Below are positions 17,571 through 25,883 of a DNA stretch of 64,000 bases, one piece after another (the stretch's first letter is position 1; the number at the start of each line of letters is the position of its first letter). Position numbers and translations under genes: made by a program. Source of the DNA: Parvicella sp963922585 (GTDB lineage Bacteria > Bacteroidota > Bacteroidia > Flavobacteriales_D > Parvicellaceae); contig CAWUIK010000002.1 in NCBI GenBank assembly GCA_963922585.1, positions 1 to 64,000 of the forward strand, given 5' to 3'. Below the pieces are notes generated by a model. The model worked only from the letters and a program-made list of their open reading frames with translations, ran no database searches and was not told the origin of the DNA.

Positions 17571-18893
17571 CTAAGTTTTCGCTGTATTAGAAAAATCGAA
17601 GGAAGTTTTTGTTGTTATAGTTGCTCCCAGCTCATTCAAAAGAGAAAAGAGCCCAAAGTAAGTTCTGTTGATGTATAAAATATGTTTTGAACCTCTAGCC
17701 ATGCCATTTTTTCTAAGGTCTTTTCTATTTTTTAGTTCATCACCCATAGCATAAAGTTCATCAAAATACTTTTGGTCTGAGAAGTCAAAAGTGTCATTTA
17801 AGAATGGGCGTATTAGCAGAGACATAGAGTTTTTGAAAACATCAAAAAATAAGTCTTGACTTGATTTTGGTTCGTCTCTAAAGATAAATTCTAAATCGAA
17901 AAATAGTTCTCGCAGACTTTCATCATTGTTAACTATTTTTGCATCAAGCAACTGAAAATATTTGTAATAAAACTCATCGGGGATTTGTTTTACACAACCA
18001 AAATCAATCAAACCGATGTTACCATCCTTTTGAATGATAAAGTTTCCAGGATGAGGATCAGCATGAATGGCTCTAATATTATTTACTTGAAAGTCATATA
18101 GGTTCCAAAGTTTTTGCCCAATACTGTTTTTTTCAGTTTGAGAAGGATTAGTTGCTAAGTATTCTTTTAAGTGTAGACCATCTAACCAATCCATAGTCAA
18201 AATTCTTTTGCAAGAATATTCAGGATAATATTTTGGGAAAACAAATCCCTCAAGTTCTTTACTTGCTTCACCCATTTCTATGGATTGGCGAAGTTCATTT
18301 TCATAATCCGTCTCTTCCAAGAGTTTTGATTCTACTTCTTCAAAATATTGTTTTACTTCTGCTTCTTTCAATCCCAACATCTTCATGGCAATAGGTTTTA
18401 CCATTTTTAAATCTGATTTCACACTATCTGCTACACCTGGATATTGAACCTTTACAGCCAGTGTTTTTTCGTTTAATGTAGCTTTATGAACTTGTCCTAT
18501 AGATGCAGCATTAACAGCATTCTGAGTAAAAGTGTTGAAGATTTCAGTTGGAGATTTTCCAAAGAATTGTCTAAATGTTTTTACTACTAATGGATATGAT
18601 AATGGAGGAGCAGAATATTGTGCTAATGAAAACTTGTTTTGCATTGCTTGAGGAAGCATATTTTTGTCCATGCTCATAATTTGAGCAACTTTCAGTGCGC
18701 TTCCTTTTAATTCACTCAAAGACGCGTAGATATCTTCAGCATTTGCTTCGTCTAAATCTTCTCTTGCATGCTCATTTCCTACTGCTTTTTTGGCAAAATA
18801 TTTTACATAATTCCCGCCTAATTTAGCTCCAGTGGAAATTAATTTTGCAGCTCTTTGCACCTTACTTGTTGGAATTTTATTCTGTTCTTTCAT
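17571..18893 (-). CDS. ABC1/AarF/UbiB-family atypical kinase
   Basis: A 440-residue protein of the UbiB/ADCK family. Motifs: the ADCK-type KGSALKVAQ in place of the KxGQ segment (about 60-69), the Ala-rich loop AASIGQVHKA (about 130) that replaces the glycine-rich loop of protein kinases, VKVQYPG with the ATP-binding Lys, the catalytic loop IHADPHPGNF (about 275) and the metal-binding IGLIDFGC. Members act in quinone biosynthesis or lipid homeostasis; the exact role in Bacteroidota is not known. It is followed, on the same strand, by the rescue factor gene 28 bases away. Confidence 0.88.
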   Translation of the reverse strand: MKEQNKIPTSKVQRAAKLISTGAKLGGNYVKYFAKKAVGNEHAREDLDEANAEDIYASLSELKGSALKVAQIMSMDKNMLPQAMQNKFSLAQYSAPPLSYPLVVKTFRQFFGKSPTEIFNTFTQNAVNAASIGQVHKATLNEKTLAVKVQYPGVADSVKSDLKMVKPIAMKMLGLKEAEVKQYFEEVESKLLEETDYENELRQSIEMGEASKELEGFVFPKYYPEYSCKRILTMDWLDGLHLKEYLATNPSQTEKNSIGQKLWNLYDFQVNNIRAIHADPHPGNFIIQKDGNIGLIDFGCVKQIPDEFYYKYFQLLDAKIVNNDESLRELFFDLEFIFRDEPKSSQDLFFDVFKNSMSLLIRPFLNDTFDFSDQKYFDELYAMGDELKNRKDLRKNGMARGSKHILYINRTYFGLFSLLNELGATITTKTSFDFSNTAKT

Positions 18894-19101
18894 TATGAAA
18901 CTTTGCTGATTATGTATTTAATTTAGGAAAACGTAAATCATTGAACCCGGAACTTTGAACTACAATATTTATAACACTAAGTTAGTTAATTTGTTGCGTT
19001 TTACATATCATATTTGTGATTTTTTAGGAATATTTAATAAAGAGAAATTATTTGTTTATCAATTCATGCTATAAAAAAGCATCACCATTTCAAAATTTAT
19101 A

Positions 19102-19109
19102 TACATTTG
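19102..19109 (+). promoter_or_regulatory. Candidate -7 box for gdhA (TACATTTG)
   Basis: Exact match to the Bacteroidota TAnnTTTG -7 element, about 40 bases before the gdhA ATG. No convincing TTTG -33 element is seen upstream. Confidence 0.45.
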
Positions 19110-19148
19110 CCATGACATTTATTTATAATAAACTTAACACATTACATT

Positions 19149-20498
19149 ATGTCTAAACACCAAGCTAAAATTGACGCTTTTATGGATAAGGTAAAAGCAA
19201 AAAATGGTCACGAGCCAGAGTTTTTGCAAGCCGTTCATGAAGTTGCCGAAGCAGTGATTCCATTTATGGAAAAACACCCAAAGTATGAAGAACACAATAT
19301 TTTAGAAAGAATCGTTGAACCAGAAAGAACTATTATTTTTAGAGTTCCATGGATTGACGATAAGGGAAAGCCACAAGTAAATAGAGGTTACAGAGTACAA
19401 TTTAACTCTGCAATTGGGCCTTACAAAGGAGGTTTAAGATTTCATCCTTCTGTAAATTTGTCGATTCTTAAATTTTTAGGATTTGAACAAATTTTCAAAA
19501 ACTCATTGACTACTCTTCCTATGGGAGGTGGTAAAGGTGGTTCTGATTTTGATCCTAAAGGAAAATCAGACAATGAAGTGATGCGTTTTTGTCAATCATT
19601 TATGACTGAATTATCTCGTCATATCGGTGCTGATAATGATGTGCCTGCTGGAGATATCGGTGTAGGTGGTAGAGAAATTGGCTACATGTTTGGTCAATAC
19701 AAAAGATTAAGAAATGAATTCACAGGAGTTTTGACTGGTAAAGGAAGAAACTGGGGAGGTTCATTGATTAGACCAGAAGCTACAGGGTATGGAACAGTTT
19801 ATTTTGCTGAAGAAATGCTTAAAACTAGAAAAGATTTTTTTAAAGGTAAAAACGTAGTAATCTCTGGGTCTGGAAACGTGGCACAATATGCTGCTGAAAA
19901 AGCAACACAACTAGGTGCTAAAGTATTAACAATGTCAGATTCTGGTGGTTATATTTTTGACAAAGATGGTATCGATGCTGAAAAGTTGGCGTTTATCATG
20001 GAATTAAAAAATGTAAAAAGAGGAAGAATTGAAGAATATGCTAAAAAGTATAAATCTGCAAAATTCGTTAAAGGTAAAACACCATGGGAAGTAAAAGCAG
20101 ATATCGCTTTACCTTGTGCTACTCAGAACGAACTTAATGAAAAAGATGCAAAAACATTATTGAAAAATGGATGTATCTGTGTGGCTGAAGGTGCAAATAT
20201 GCCTTCTACTCCAGAGGCTATTGCTCAATTTACTGCTGCCAAGATACTTTTCTCACCAGGAAAAGCATCTAATGCAGGAGGAGTTGCAACATCTGGATTA
20301 GAAATGTCTCAAAACTCTCTTAGACTTTCTTGGACAAGAGAAGAAGTAGATGAAAAACTCCACGGAATCATGAAGTCAATTCACGAAGCGTGTGTAAAAT
20401 ATGGTAAAGATGGAAAATATGTTGACTACGTAAAAGGAGCTAACATTGCCGGTTTCGTAAAAGTTGCCGATTCTATGATTGACCAAGGAGTAGTATAA
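19149..20498 (+). CDS. gdhA: Glutamate dehydrogenase, NADP-type
   Basis: Interconverts glutamate and 2-oxoglutarate plus ammonia, and by its type (449 residues, hexameric class I) mainly assimilates ammonia with NADPH. Family blocks: FRVPWIDDKGKPQVNRGYRV (about 57-76), AIGPYKGGLRFHPSV, the catalytic Lys in PMGGGKGGSDFDPKGKS (about 125), PAGDIGVGGREIGYMFGQY, and the Rossmann GSGNVAQYAAE (about 239). The gene stands alone with its own promoter and is followed by a clear hairpin terminator. Confidence 0.96.
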   Translation: MSKHQAKIDAFMDKVKAKNGHEPEFLQAVHEVAEAVIPFMEKHPKYEEHNILERIVEPERTIIFRVPWIDDKGKPQVNRGYRVQFNSAIGPYKGGLRFHPSVNLSILKFLGFEQIFKNSLTTLPMGGGKGGSDFDPKGKSDNEVMRFCQSFMTELSRHIGADNDVPAGDIGVGGREIGYMFGQYKRLRNEFTGVLTGKGRNWGGSLIRPEATGYGTVYFAEEMLKTRKDFFKGKNVVISGSGNVAQYAAEKATQLGAKVLTMSDSGGYIFDKDGIDAEKLAFIMELKNVKRGRIEEYAKKYKSAKFVKGKTPWEVKADIALPCATQNELNEKDAKTLLKNGCICVAEGANMPSTPEAIAQFTAAKILFSPGKASNAGGVATSGLEMSQNSLRLSWTREEVDEKLHGIMKSIHEACVKYGKDGKYVDYVKGANIAGFVKVADSMIDQGVV

Positions 20499-20518
20499 TA
20501 CGACTTATTTTATAATAC

Positions 20519-20552
20519 AAAAAAGGCAATTCAACAATGAGTTGCCTTTTTT
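20519..20552 (+). terminator. Rho-independent terminator after gdhA
   Basis: Perfect stem AAAAAAGGCAA / TTGCCTTTTTT around a 12-base loop, ending in a T run; also usable in the other direction by the convergent gene at 20589. Confidence 0.85.
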
Positions 20553-20588
20553 GGTCTAATCAAAATTTAAAAAGTGATTAATCTATTG

Positions 20589-21530
20589 TTAGATCTTTCT
20601 AAACCACCCTACCATGGGAGCAGGAAAAGGTAAAAGTTCATTGTCAATTACTAGACCAGCAAAACCAAATTGAAATGCTGCATCAGGCTGGATTTGATAT
20701 CTAATACCTGGTATTAAAATTCCTCCTCCTGTTCTTTTTTGTTGAACAGTTATATATGTACCATTGGGTTGGTATTGTTGCACAGGTTTGTACCCTATTC
20801 CAGGTACTATAAAAGAATCAAAAACGATACTTATTTTTTTACCAACTTTAGCCATACCCGCAATTGACATCAACGCTCTTCCACTATTGTCGCCATCAAA
20901 AGCTACAAATCCATAACCTCCAGAAATATTTAAATTCGCTTTTCTATCTCCCAGGGTTAAAACCCCAAAAGGTAAAACGCCTCCATACCTTGGTAATACC
21001 CAAGATCCAGTTCCTGCTAATAAACCAATACCTAAACTGGTTTTGTTTCCTAAATTTATACTATACTTAGCCGTCCCGATGATAGGAATTCCTATCCAAG
21101 ATGTCATGATTCCAACTCCAAAATTTTTGCCCACTCCCCAGTGAAAGTCAGGGCCAAAGAGATTCCATAAAATATAGTTTTCTCCTTTTTCCAAAGGAAG
21201 GCCATTGGTGGTAATAAAATATCTTGTTGCAAAAACCTCATTAGGAACATATTCACCTTTAGAATTTATTTGCCCTTCTTCAAGTTCTTTGATACTTTTA
21301 ACCTGATATTTTGGAATGGAAATTTCACCCCTATCTTTTGTTAGTACAAGTACCTCTTTTGCATCTTGAGAAATAATAGTTCCCATAAAAAAATTACCGT
21401 CAACCGTTTCAATTATATAAGTTTTCTCATCTTTTACATAAGACGTTGAGTCTGTTTGAGCGTAATTTTTAGTAGTTATAAAACTTGTTAAAATAACTAT
21501 AAAAAAGATTTTTAAATGTTGAGTAAGCAT
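20589..21530 (-). CDS. Secreted/outer-membrane protein of unknown function
   Basis: A 313-residue protein with a signal peptide (LKIFFIVILTSFITTKNYAQ before TDSTSYV). A short N-terminal region (about 30-75; YIIETVDGNFFMGTIISQDA, then VLVLTKDRGEISIPKYQVK) resembles the small SH3-like or LSM-like strand sets often fused to Bacteroidota outer-membrane proteins. The rest, with alternating aromatic/glycine strands (SLGIGLLAGTGSWVLPRYGG, ILWNLFGPDFHWGVGKNFG), looks like a small beta-barrel. No family name can be given. The gene converges on gdhA and shares its terminator. Confidence 0.68.
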   Translation of the reverse strand: MLTQHLKIFFIVILTSFITTKNYAQTDSTSYVKDEKTYIIETVDGNFFMGTIISQDAKEVLVLTKDRGEISIPKYQVKSIKELEEGQINSKGEYVPNEVFATRYFITTNGLPLEKGENYILWNLFGPDFHWGVGKNFGVGIMTSWIGIPIIGTAKYSINLGNKTSLGIGLLAGTGSWVLPRYGGVLPFGVLTLGDRKANLNISGGYGFVAFDGDNSGRALMSIAGMAKVGKKISIVFDSFIVPGIGYKPVQQYQPNGTYITVQQKRTGGGILIPGIRYQIQPDAAFQFGFAGLVIDNELLPFPAPMVGWFRKI

Positions 21531-21679
21531 AATCTAATGTATTTATGTTAGTATAAATGTAGGATAATAATTAGAAAATAAATAAAAAATAAGTAATTGA
21601 AATAAAGTTTCGGAGGAACCAGGGACTTATAATTTATTTTTAATAATATCAATTAAAAATTCAAAAAGCTTTATAAAAT

Positions 21680-21710
21680 AAAAAAGAGAGTAATTATTAC
21701 TCTCTTTTTT
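21680..21710 (-). terminator. Hairpin terminator downstream of tRNA-Phe
   Basis: Palindrome AAAAAAGAGAGTAA / TTACTCTCTTTTTT, directly after the 3' end of the minus-strand tRNA-Phe gene. It is symmetric and so works for both strands. Confidence 0.85.
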
Positions 21711-21711
21711 G

Positions 21712-21784
<73 letters not shown>

Positions 21785-21943
21785 AGCCTTAATCGGGGTG
21801 CAAATATAATAGTTATTTTTATATTACCATATTTTATGACAAAAAAATCAGTTTTTTTTAAAATTGATGTTTTAATGGGCTGATATTCTTTAGAATTAAA
21901 AGAATATCAACTAATTTAGCAGAATAATATGATTAGTATTTAG

Positions 21944-22729
21944 ATGTCATTTAACGGTAAAGTAGTTTGGATTACAGGAGCCAGTTCAGGAATTGGGGAG
22001 GCTTTGGCATTACAGTTATCTGAATTGGGAGCCAAAATAGTGCTTTCTGCTAGAAATCTAGAAGCGCTTGAAAATGTTTCTAAAAGGTGTAAAAACGAAA
22101 CATTTATTGTTCCGTTGGATTTGTCTGAAAGTGAAGCCTTGAATTTCAAGGTAAATGATGTAATTTCACATTTTGGAAAAATAGATATTCTTATTAATAA
22201 CGGAGGAATTTCACAAAGGGGAACAGCATCAGAAACCCCTATCGAAGTTGATAGGAAAATCATGGAAGTTAATTATTTTGGCAACATTGCCCTTACTAAA
22301 GCAGTACTCCCCTACTTTCATAAACAACAAGAAGGGAAAATTGTAATCATAAGTAGTCTTTCTGGTAAATTTGGTTTTTTTCTTCGCAGCGCTTATGCTG
22401 CTAGTAAATTTGCATTAGTAGGATTTTATGAAAGTTTGAGATTAGAAGAAGAAAAAAACAATATTTCAGTACATCTTGTTTTTCCGGGTTTAATTAAGAC
22501 AAATATTTCTCAAAACGCTATTAATAGCGAAGGTAACGCACATGGAAAACTAGATGAAAAACAAAATAAAGGAATTTCTCCAGAACTTTGTGCTGAAAAA
22601 CTTATAAAAGGCATAAAGAATAACAAAAATGATATTTATATTGGTGGCAAAGAAATGTTGGCATTAAAGATTCAACGATTTTTTCCTAATTGGTTTCATA
22701 AAATTATAAAAAAACAAGATGCTACCTAA
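21944..22729 (+). CDS. Short-chain dehydrogenase/reductase (SDR)
   Basis: A 261-residue classical SDR oxidoreductase. Cofactor loop TGASSGIG (about 11-18), the NNGG segment (INNGGISQRG, about 88), catalytic Ser in IISSLSGKFG and catalytic YAASK (about 151-155). The variant resembles the DHRS7/SDR-type enzymes that end in a hydrophobic-basic tail (IQRFFPNWFHKIIKK). Substrate unknown. Its end overlaps the next lipoprotein gene by 11 bases, so the two are probably cotranscribed. Confidence 0.85.
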   Translation: MSFNGKVVWITGASSGIGEALALQLSELGAKIVLSARNLEALENVSKRCKNETFIVPLDLSESEALNFKVNDVISHFGKIDILINNGGISQRGTASETPIEVDRKIMEVNYFGNIALTKAVLPYFHKQQEGKIVIISSLSGKFGFFLRSAYAASKFALVGFYESLRLEEEKNNISVHLVFPGLIKTNISQNAINSEGNAHGKLDEKQNKGISPELCAEKLIKGIKNNKNDIYIGGKEMLALKIQRFFPNWFHKIIKKQDAT

Positions 22730-23147
22730 ATTCAAATACATAGTTGTAAGTTTAATAATTTTATTTTCATGCACGGCCACTTCAAAAACAAAAAAAGAAT
22801 TAAAAGAAAATAAAGTATTTCAACAGGAAAACATTGATGATGACATTAAAATTAATGAATATACAGGTCAAATAGTTTCCGAAAACTTCACCAATAAAGG
22901 AGGAAAAGCATATTCAAATATACAAGATTTGTATTTTCAAATCAAGAATGGTGAAAGATATTTTATAAAATTTGAGAATTCAGTTCTAAGTTTTAAAGAA
23001 GCTACTTCATTAATTGGAAAAGACCTAAAAATAAAAGCGAAAATTATCGAAGGACTTTGGGATGTTCCTGACGATAAACCTCAATATGCACAGAGCAGAA
23101 TGGGTTTCTATATTATAATTGAAAGTTATGAGATAATAAATGAATAA
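22719..23147 (+). CDS. Small lipoprotein of unknown function
   Basis: A 142-residue protein starting inside the last codons of the SDR gene. The signal KYIVVSLIILFSC ends in a lipobox Cys (about residue 18), followed by a Lys-rich linker and a compact beta-rich domain (INEYTGQIVSENFTNKGGKA, then LYFQIKNGERYFIKFENS and LIGKDLKIKAKIIEG) of OB-like appearance. No family was recognised. Overlap and orientation suggest an operon with the SDR. Confidence 0.65.
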   Translation: MLPKFKYIVVSLIILFSCTATSKTKKELKENKVFQQENIDDDIKINEYTGQIVSENFTNKGGKAYSNIQDLYFQIKNGERYFIKFENSVLSFKEATSLIGKDLKIKAKIIEGLWDVPDDKPQYAQSRMGFYIIIESYEIINE

Positions 23148-23182
23148 CTTATCACGTTAAATAAAAACTACTTCCAATAATT

Positions 23183-24112
23183 ATGAAACATATTATCTTA
23201 ATAATCTGCATTTTAGTTTTAGGTAAATTCCTTTCATAAGACCCTATATTTTTTAATAATCAACAAAACAGAATCTACCTTAATCCTGCACATACAGGTC
23301 TTGTAGAAAGTTTTTCGCTTGGTATTAATTATAGAAATCAATGGCCAGAACTTTCTGGAAGTTATAAAACATTGACTACCGAAGTAAACCAATATTTGGG
23401 TAAAGGAAACGGAATAAGTTTTACATTCATGCACGATGATGCAGCGAACACAATAGTTAAAAATGAATATGCCCTTGGCTATGGTCATCTTTTTAATTTT
23501 AAAGAAACTCACAACATAAGTATAGGCATTCAAGTTGCCTACTTTCAGAAATATATTGACATAAATAAACTAACTTTTGGGAATATGATAGATCCAAGAA
23601 GGGGATTTGTTTATCCTATAGACTGTAACAGTCAATTGAGTGATAGAAAGGCTAATGTAGATTTAAATTTCGGAATTTTGTATTATAATAAAGTTCTGTT
23701 TGGAGGGTTTACGGTAAAACATATAAACCAACCGGATCAATCTCTCATTTTTATAAATAATGAAAAATCAGGTTTGCCGATTCAGTTTTCAGGTCAATTT
23801 GGAGCAAAAATAAAAGTTAAAGATATTCTTCAAATCATTCCAACTGCTGTATATTACAATCAAAACACTTTCCAAGCATTAAACTTACTAGTAACCACTA
23901 AATTTAGAGAAATCCAATTAGATATGGGTTATTCAGATGGAAACGGAATTATAATTGGCGCAGGTGCTAATTTCCAAAAAGTTTCATTTGGATATTATTA
24001 TCAAAAGTCTGATAGGCTAAATTTAGGCAGTATAGTATCAACACATGAAGTAAGAGTGTTTTTTAAAACACAGGCCTTTAGTAAAGAGAATAGTAATTTC
24101 TTTGATTTTTAA
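23183..24112 (+). pseudogene. PorP/SprF-family type IX secretion system membrane protein, with an in-frame stop at codon 19
   Basis: An ATG at 23183 starts a signal peptide (MKHIILIICILVLGKFLS), then TAA at 23237-23239, then an otherwise intact PorP/SprF frame to 24112: DPIFFNNQQNRIYLNPAHTG, GINYRNQWPELSGSY and later IGAGANFQKVSFGYYYQKSD. In PorP/SprF proteins the position after the signal peptide is usually Gln before DP, so a single C-to-T change (CAA to TAA) explains the stop. Family members help T9SS cargo export or surface attachment. A TTG at 23372 could start a shorter protein, but it would lack the signal peptide and first strands. It may be a true nonsense mutation or a sequencing error. 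Confidence 0.75.
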
Positions 24113-24117
24113 TATAA

Positions 24118-25467
24118 TTAAATCACCATACAAGCGGCAACAGTTGCATTAGTCGCTTCATCTATCAAAATAAAACTTCCAGTATTTCTGTTACGAGAGT
24201 ATTTATCTACAAATAAAGGAACAGTAGTTCTAATGGTGATTCTAGCAATATCGTTCATCTTAATTTCCTTATCATCCTCCATTCTATGAAGTGTATTGAT
24301 GTTTAACTTATATGTAATGTTTTTGATTACACATCTTGCATCTCTAGAAGTATGTTTAATATGGTATTTTCCATTCATCTGCATTGGTGAATTTCCAAGC
24401 CAACACATCATGGCTTCAAGATCTTGAGTGCTCTCTGGTTTATTGTTGGGTCTTACAATCATATCTCCCCTACTGATGTCAATTTCATCTTCCAGTCTAA
24501 TGGTTACAGACATTGGAGCAAATGCTTCTTCTAATTCACCATCCATTGTATCTATAGCTGCAATTTTGGATGTAAAGCCAGAAGGTAAAGCCAAAACTTC
24601 GTCTCCTTTTTTGAAAACACCACCCGCTACCCTACCAGCAAAACCTCTATAATCTGGAAATTCTGCAGATTGAGGACGAATCACACTTTGAACAGGAAAT
24701 CTACAATCAATATGATTGTGGTCCGAAGCAATATGTACATTTTCTAAAGCATGTAAAAGAGTGCTTCCTTGATACCAATCCATATTTTCTGAACGATTCA
24801 CAACATTATCTCCTAATAATGCGCTCATTGGTATAAACCTCACATCTTTTGTTTCTAATTTTGAACTAAAATCCTCTAAAGTCCTTTTAATTTCTTCATA
24901 TTTTTCTTTAGAGAAATCTACCAAGTCCATCTTGTTTATACAGTATACAATATGTGGAATTCCCAACATAGAAGCAATAAAAGAATGTCGGCAAGTTTGT
25001 TCCACAATTCCATAACGTGCGTCTACTAAAATAATCGCTAAATTAGCGGTAGAAGCCCCTGTTATCATATTCCTTGTATATTGAATATGCCCAGGTGTAT
25101 CAGCTATTATAAACTTTCTCTTTGGTGTTGCAAAGTATCTGTATGCCACATCTATCGTGATTCCTTGTTCTCTTTCAGCTCTCAAGCCGTCAGTAAGCAA
25201 AGCCAAGTTGACGCGCTCATCTCCTTTTTTCTCACTTGCTAATTCAATAGCTTCCATTTGATCTTCAAAGATTGATTTGGAGTCATATAAAAGCCTTCCA
25301 ATAAGAGTGCTTTTACCATCATCGACACTTCCAGCGGTTGTGAACCTAAGTAAGTCCATATCTAAATAACTATTATGTTCGATGGTTGATGGTTGATGGT
25401 TGATGGTTGATGTCAGATGGTTGACGGTTGATGTTTTATGTGGGATGTTGTTATTTTCGTTTTTCAT
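24118..25467 (-). CDS. cysN: Sulfate adenylyltransferase large subunit (GTPase) CysN
   Basis: GTPase subunit that with CysD makes adenosine 5'-phosphosulfate from ATP and sulfate. The G motifs are complete: G1 AGSVDDGKST, G2/switch REQGITIDVAYRYF, G3 DTPGHIQY, G4 NKMDLV, then elongation-factor-like beta domains. The start is uncertain. ATG 25467 lies 4 bases after the stop of the inserted four-helix-bundle gene and adds a Thr/Ser/Asn/His stretch encoded by a 7-bp repeat (25381-25408). ATG 25359, just before LLRFTTAGS, may be the original start, giving 413 residues. Operon: cysC, cysD, cysN in that order on minus. Confidence 0.93.
   Translation of the reverse strand: MKNENNNIPHKTSTVNHLTSTINHQPSTIEHNSYLDMDLLRFTTAGSVDDGKSTLIGRLLYDSKSIFEDQMEAIELASEKKGDERVNLALLTDGLRAEREQGITIDVAYRYFATPKRKFIIADTPGHIQYTRNMITGASTANLAIILVDARYGIVEQTCRHSFIASMLGIPHIVYCINKMDLVDFSKEKYEEIKRTLEDFSSKLETKDVRFIPMSALLGDNVVNRSENMDWYQGSTLLHALENVHIASDHNHIDCRFPVQSVIRPQSAEFPDYRGFAGRVAGGVFKKGDEVLALPSGFTSKIAAIDTMDGELEEAFAPMSVTIRLEDEIDISRGDMIVRPNNKPESTQDLEAMMCWLGNSPMQMNGKYHIKHTSRDARCVIKNITYKLNINTLHRMEDDKEIKMNDIARITIRTTVPLFVDKYSRNRNTGSFILIDEATNATVAACMVI
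25375..25385. repeat. Left inverted repeat flanking the four-helix-bundle gene (ATGTTCGATGG)
   Basis: Perfect 11-bp inverted repeat with 25853-25863 (CCATCGAACAT). The two copies enclose the four-helix-bundle gene and 489 bp in total. Confidence 0.8.
25381..25433. repeat. Tandem heptamer repeat GATGGTT and degenerate copies
   Basis: Four perfect copies of GATGGTT (25381-25408), followed by degenerate copies (GATGTCAGATGGTTGACGGTTGATG). It lies in the 5' part of cysN as read from 25467, and its right end joins a GATG-rich segment that resembles the flank of the four-helix-bundle gene on the other side. Confidence 0.85.
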
Positions 25468-25471
25468 TGTC

Positions 25472-25828
25472 TTATAATTTTTGTTGAGCAGATTTTTTGA
25501 TTGCAATGAAAATCTTCCGCAATTCAATCGCTTCTATAATTTGATTATCTATTTTGTTATTCTTTTTGTATAATTCCTTTATTATTCTTAGCCAATAAAC
25601 TGACTCTCTGGTTTCTTTTGACACAATAGCTATTTTATGAATAAAATCTTTTGTACTTTCTGCAGCCTATGACTCTTCATAATTTACTCCAACTGAAGTC
25701 GAACATCTTACCAATTGTTTTAGTGTGACAGCATATATTGGATTATAATCTAACTCGTTTAGTAATTTTATAGTATTAACACCAAACATAAAAGTTCTTT
25801 CCAATAGGTCTTCTGTCTTTTTATTCAT
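25472..25828 (-). pseudogene. Four-helix-bundle protein (23S rRNA IVS/S23 family), amber codon at position 54
   Basis: The frame from ATG 25828 to TAA 25472 is 118 codons, the normal size of S23-type four-helix-bundle proteins. It shows the family pattern: NKKTEDLLERTFMFGVNTIK, then TLKQLVRCSTSVGVNYEES, then AAESTKDFIHKIAIVSKETR and ESVYWLRIIKEL. A TAG at 25667-25669 stands where family members usually carry Gln (NYEEAQAAES pattern), so one C-to-T change (CAG to TAG) explains it. Members of this family are known from intervening sequences of 23S rRNA and from Avd of diversity-generating retroelements, but here it sits between cysD and cysN, between short inverted repeats. Confidence 0.8.
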
Positions 25829-25852
25829 TTCTAAAAGTGTTATATTTCATTT

Positions 25853-25863
25853 CCATCGAACAT
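25853..25863. repeat. Right inverted repeat flanking the four-helix-bundle gene (CCATCGAACAT)
   Basis: Reverse complement of 25375-25385 without mismatch. Just beyond it (25864-25891) the minus strand reads TTGATGTTTAATGCGTGATG, close to the plus-strand segment at about 25429-25449 (TTGATGTTTTATGTGGGATG), so the two flanks share more than the 11-bp core. Confidence 0.8.
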
Positions 25864-25883
25864 CTCCCATCACGCATTAAACA

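Noticed and set aside
21616..21626. Short copy of the tRNA-Phe T-arm (GAACCAGGGAC) 113 bases from the tRNA
   Set aside because: Only 11 bases match and no flanking structure supports an attachment site or a second tRNA.
23237..25669. Stop-codon reassignment (TAA/TAG read as Gln)
   Set aside because: Many normal genes in the window end in TAA and TAG, so a changed code is excluded; nonsense mutation or sequencing error is the simpler reading.
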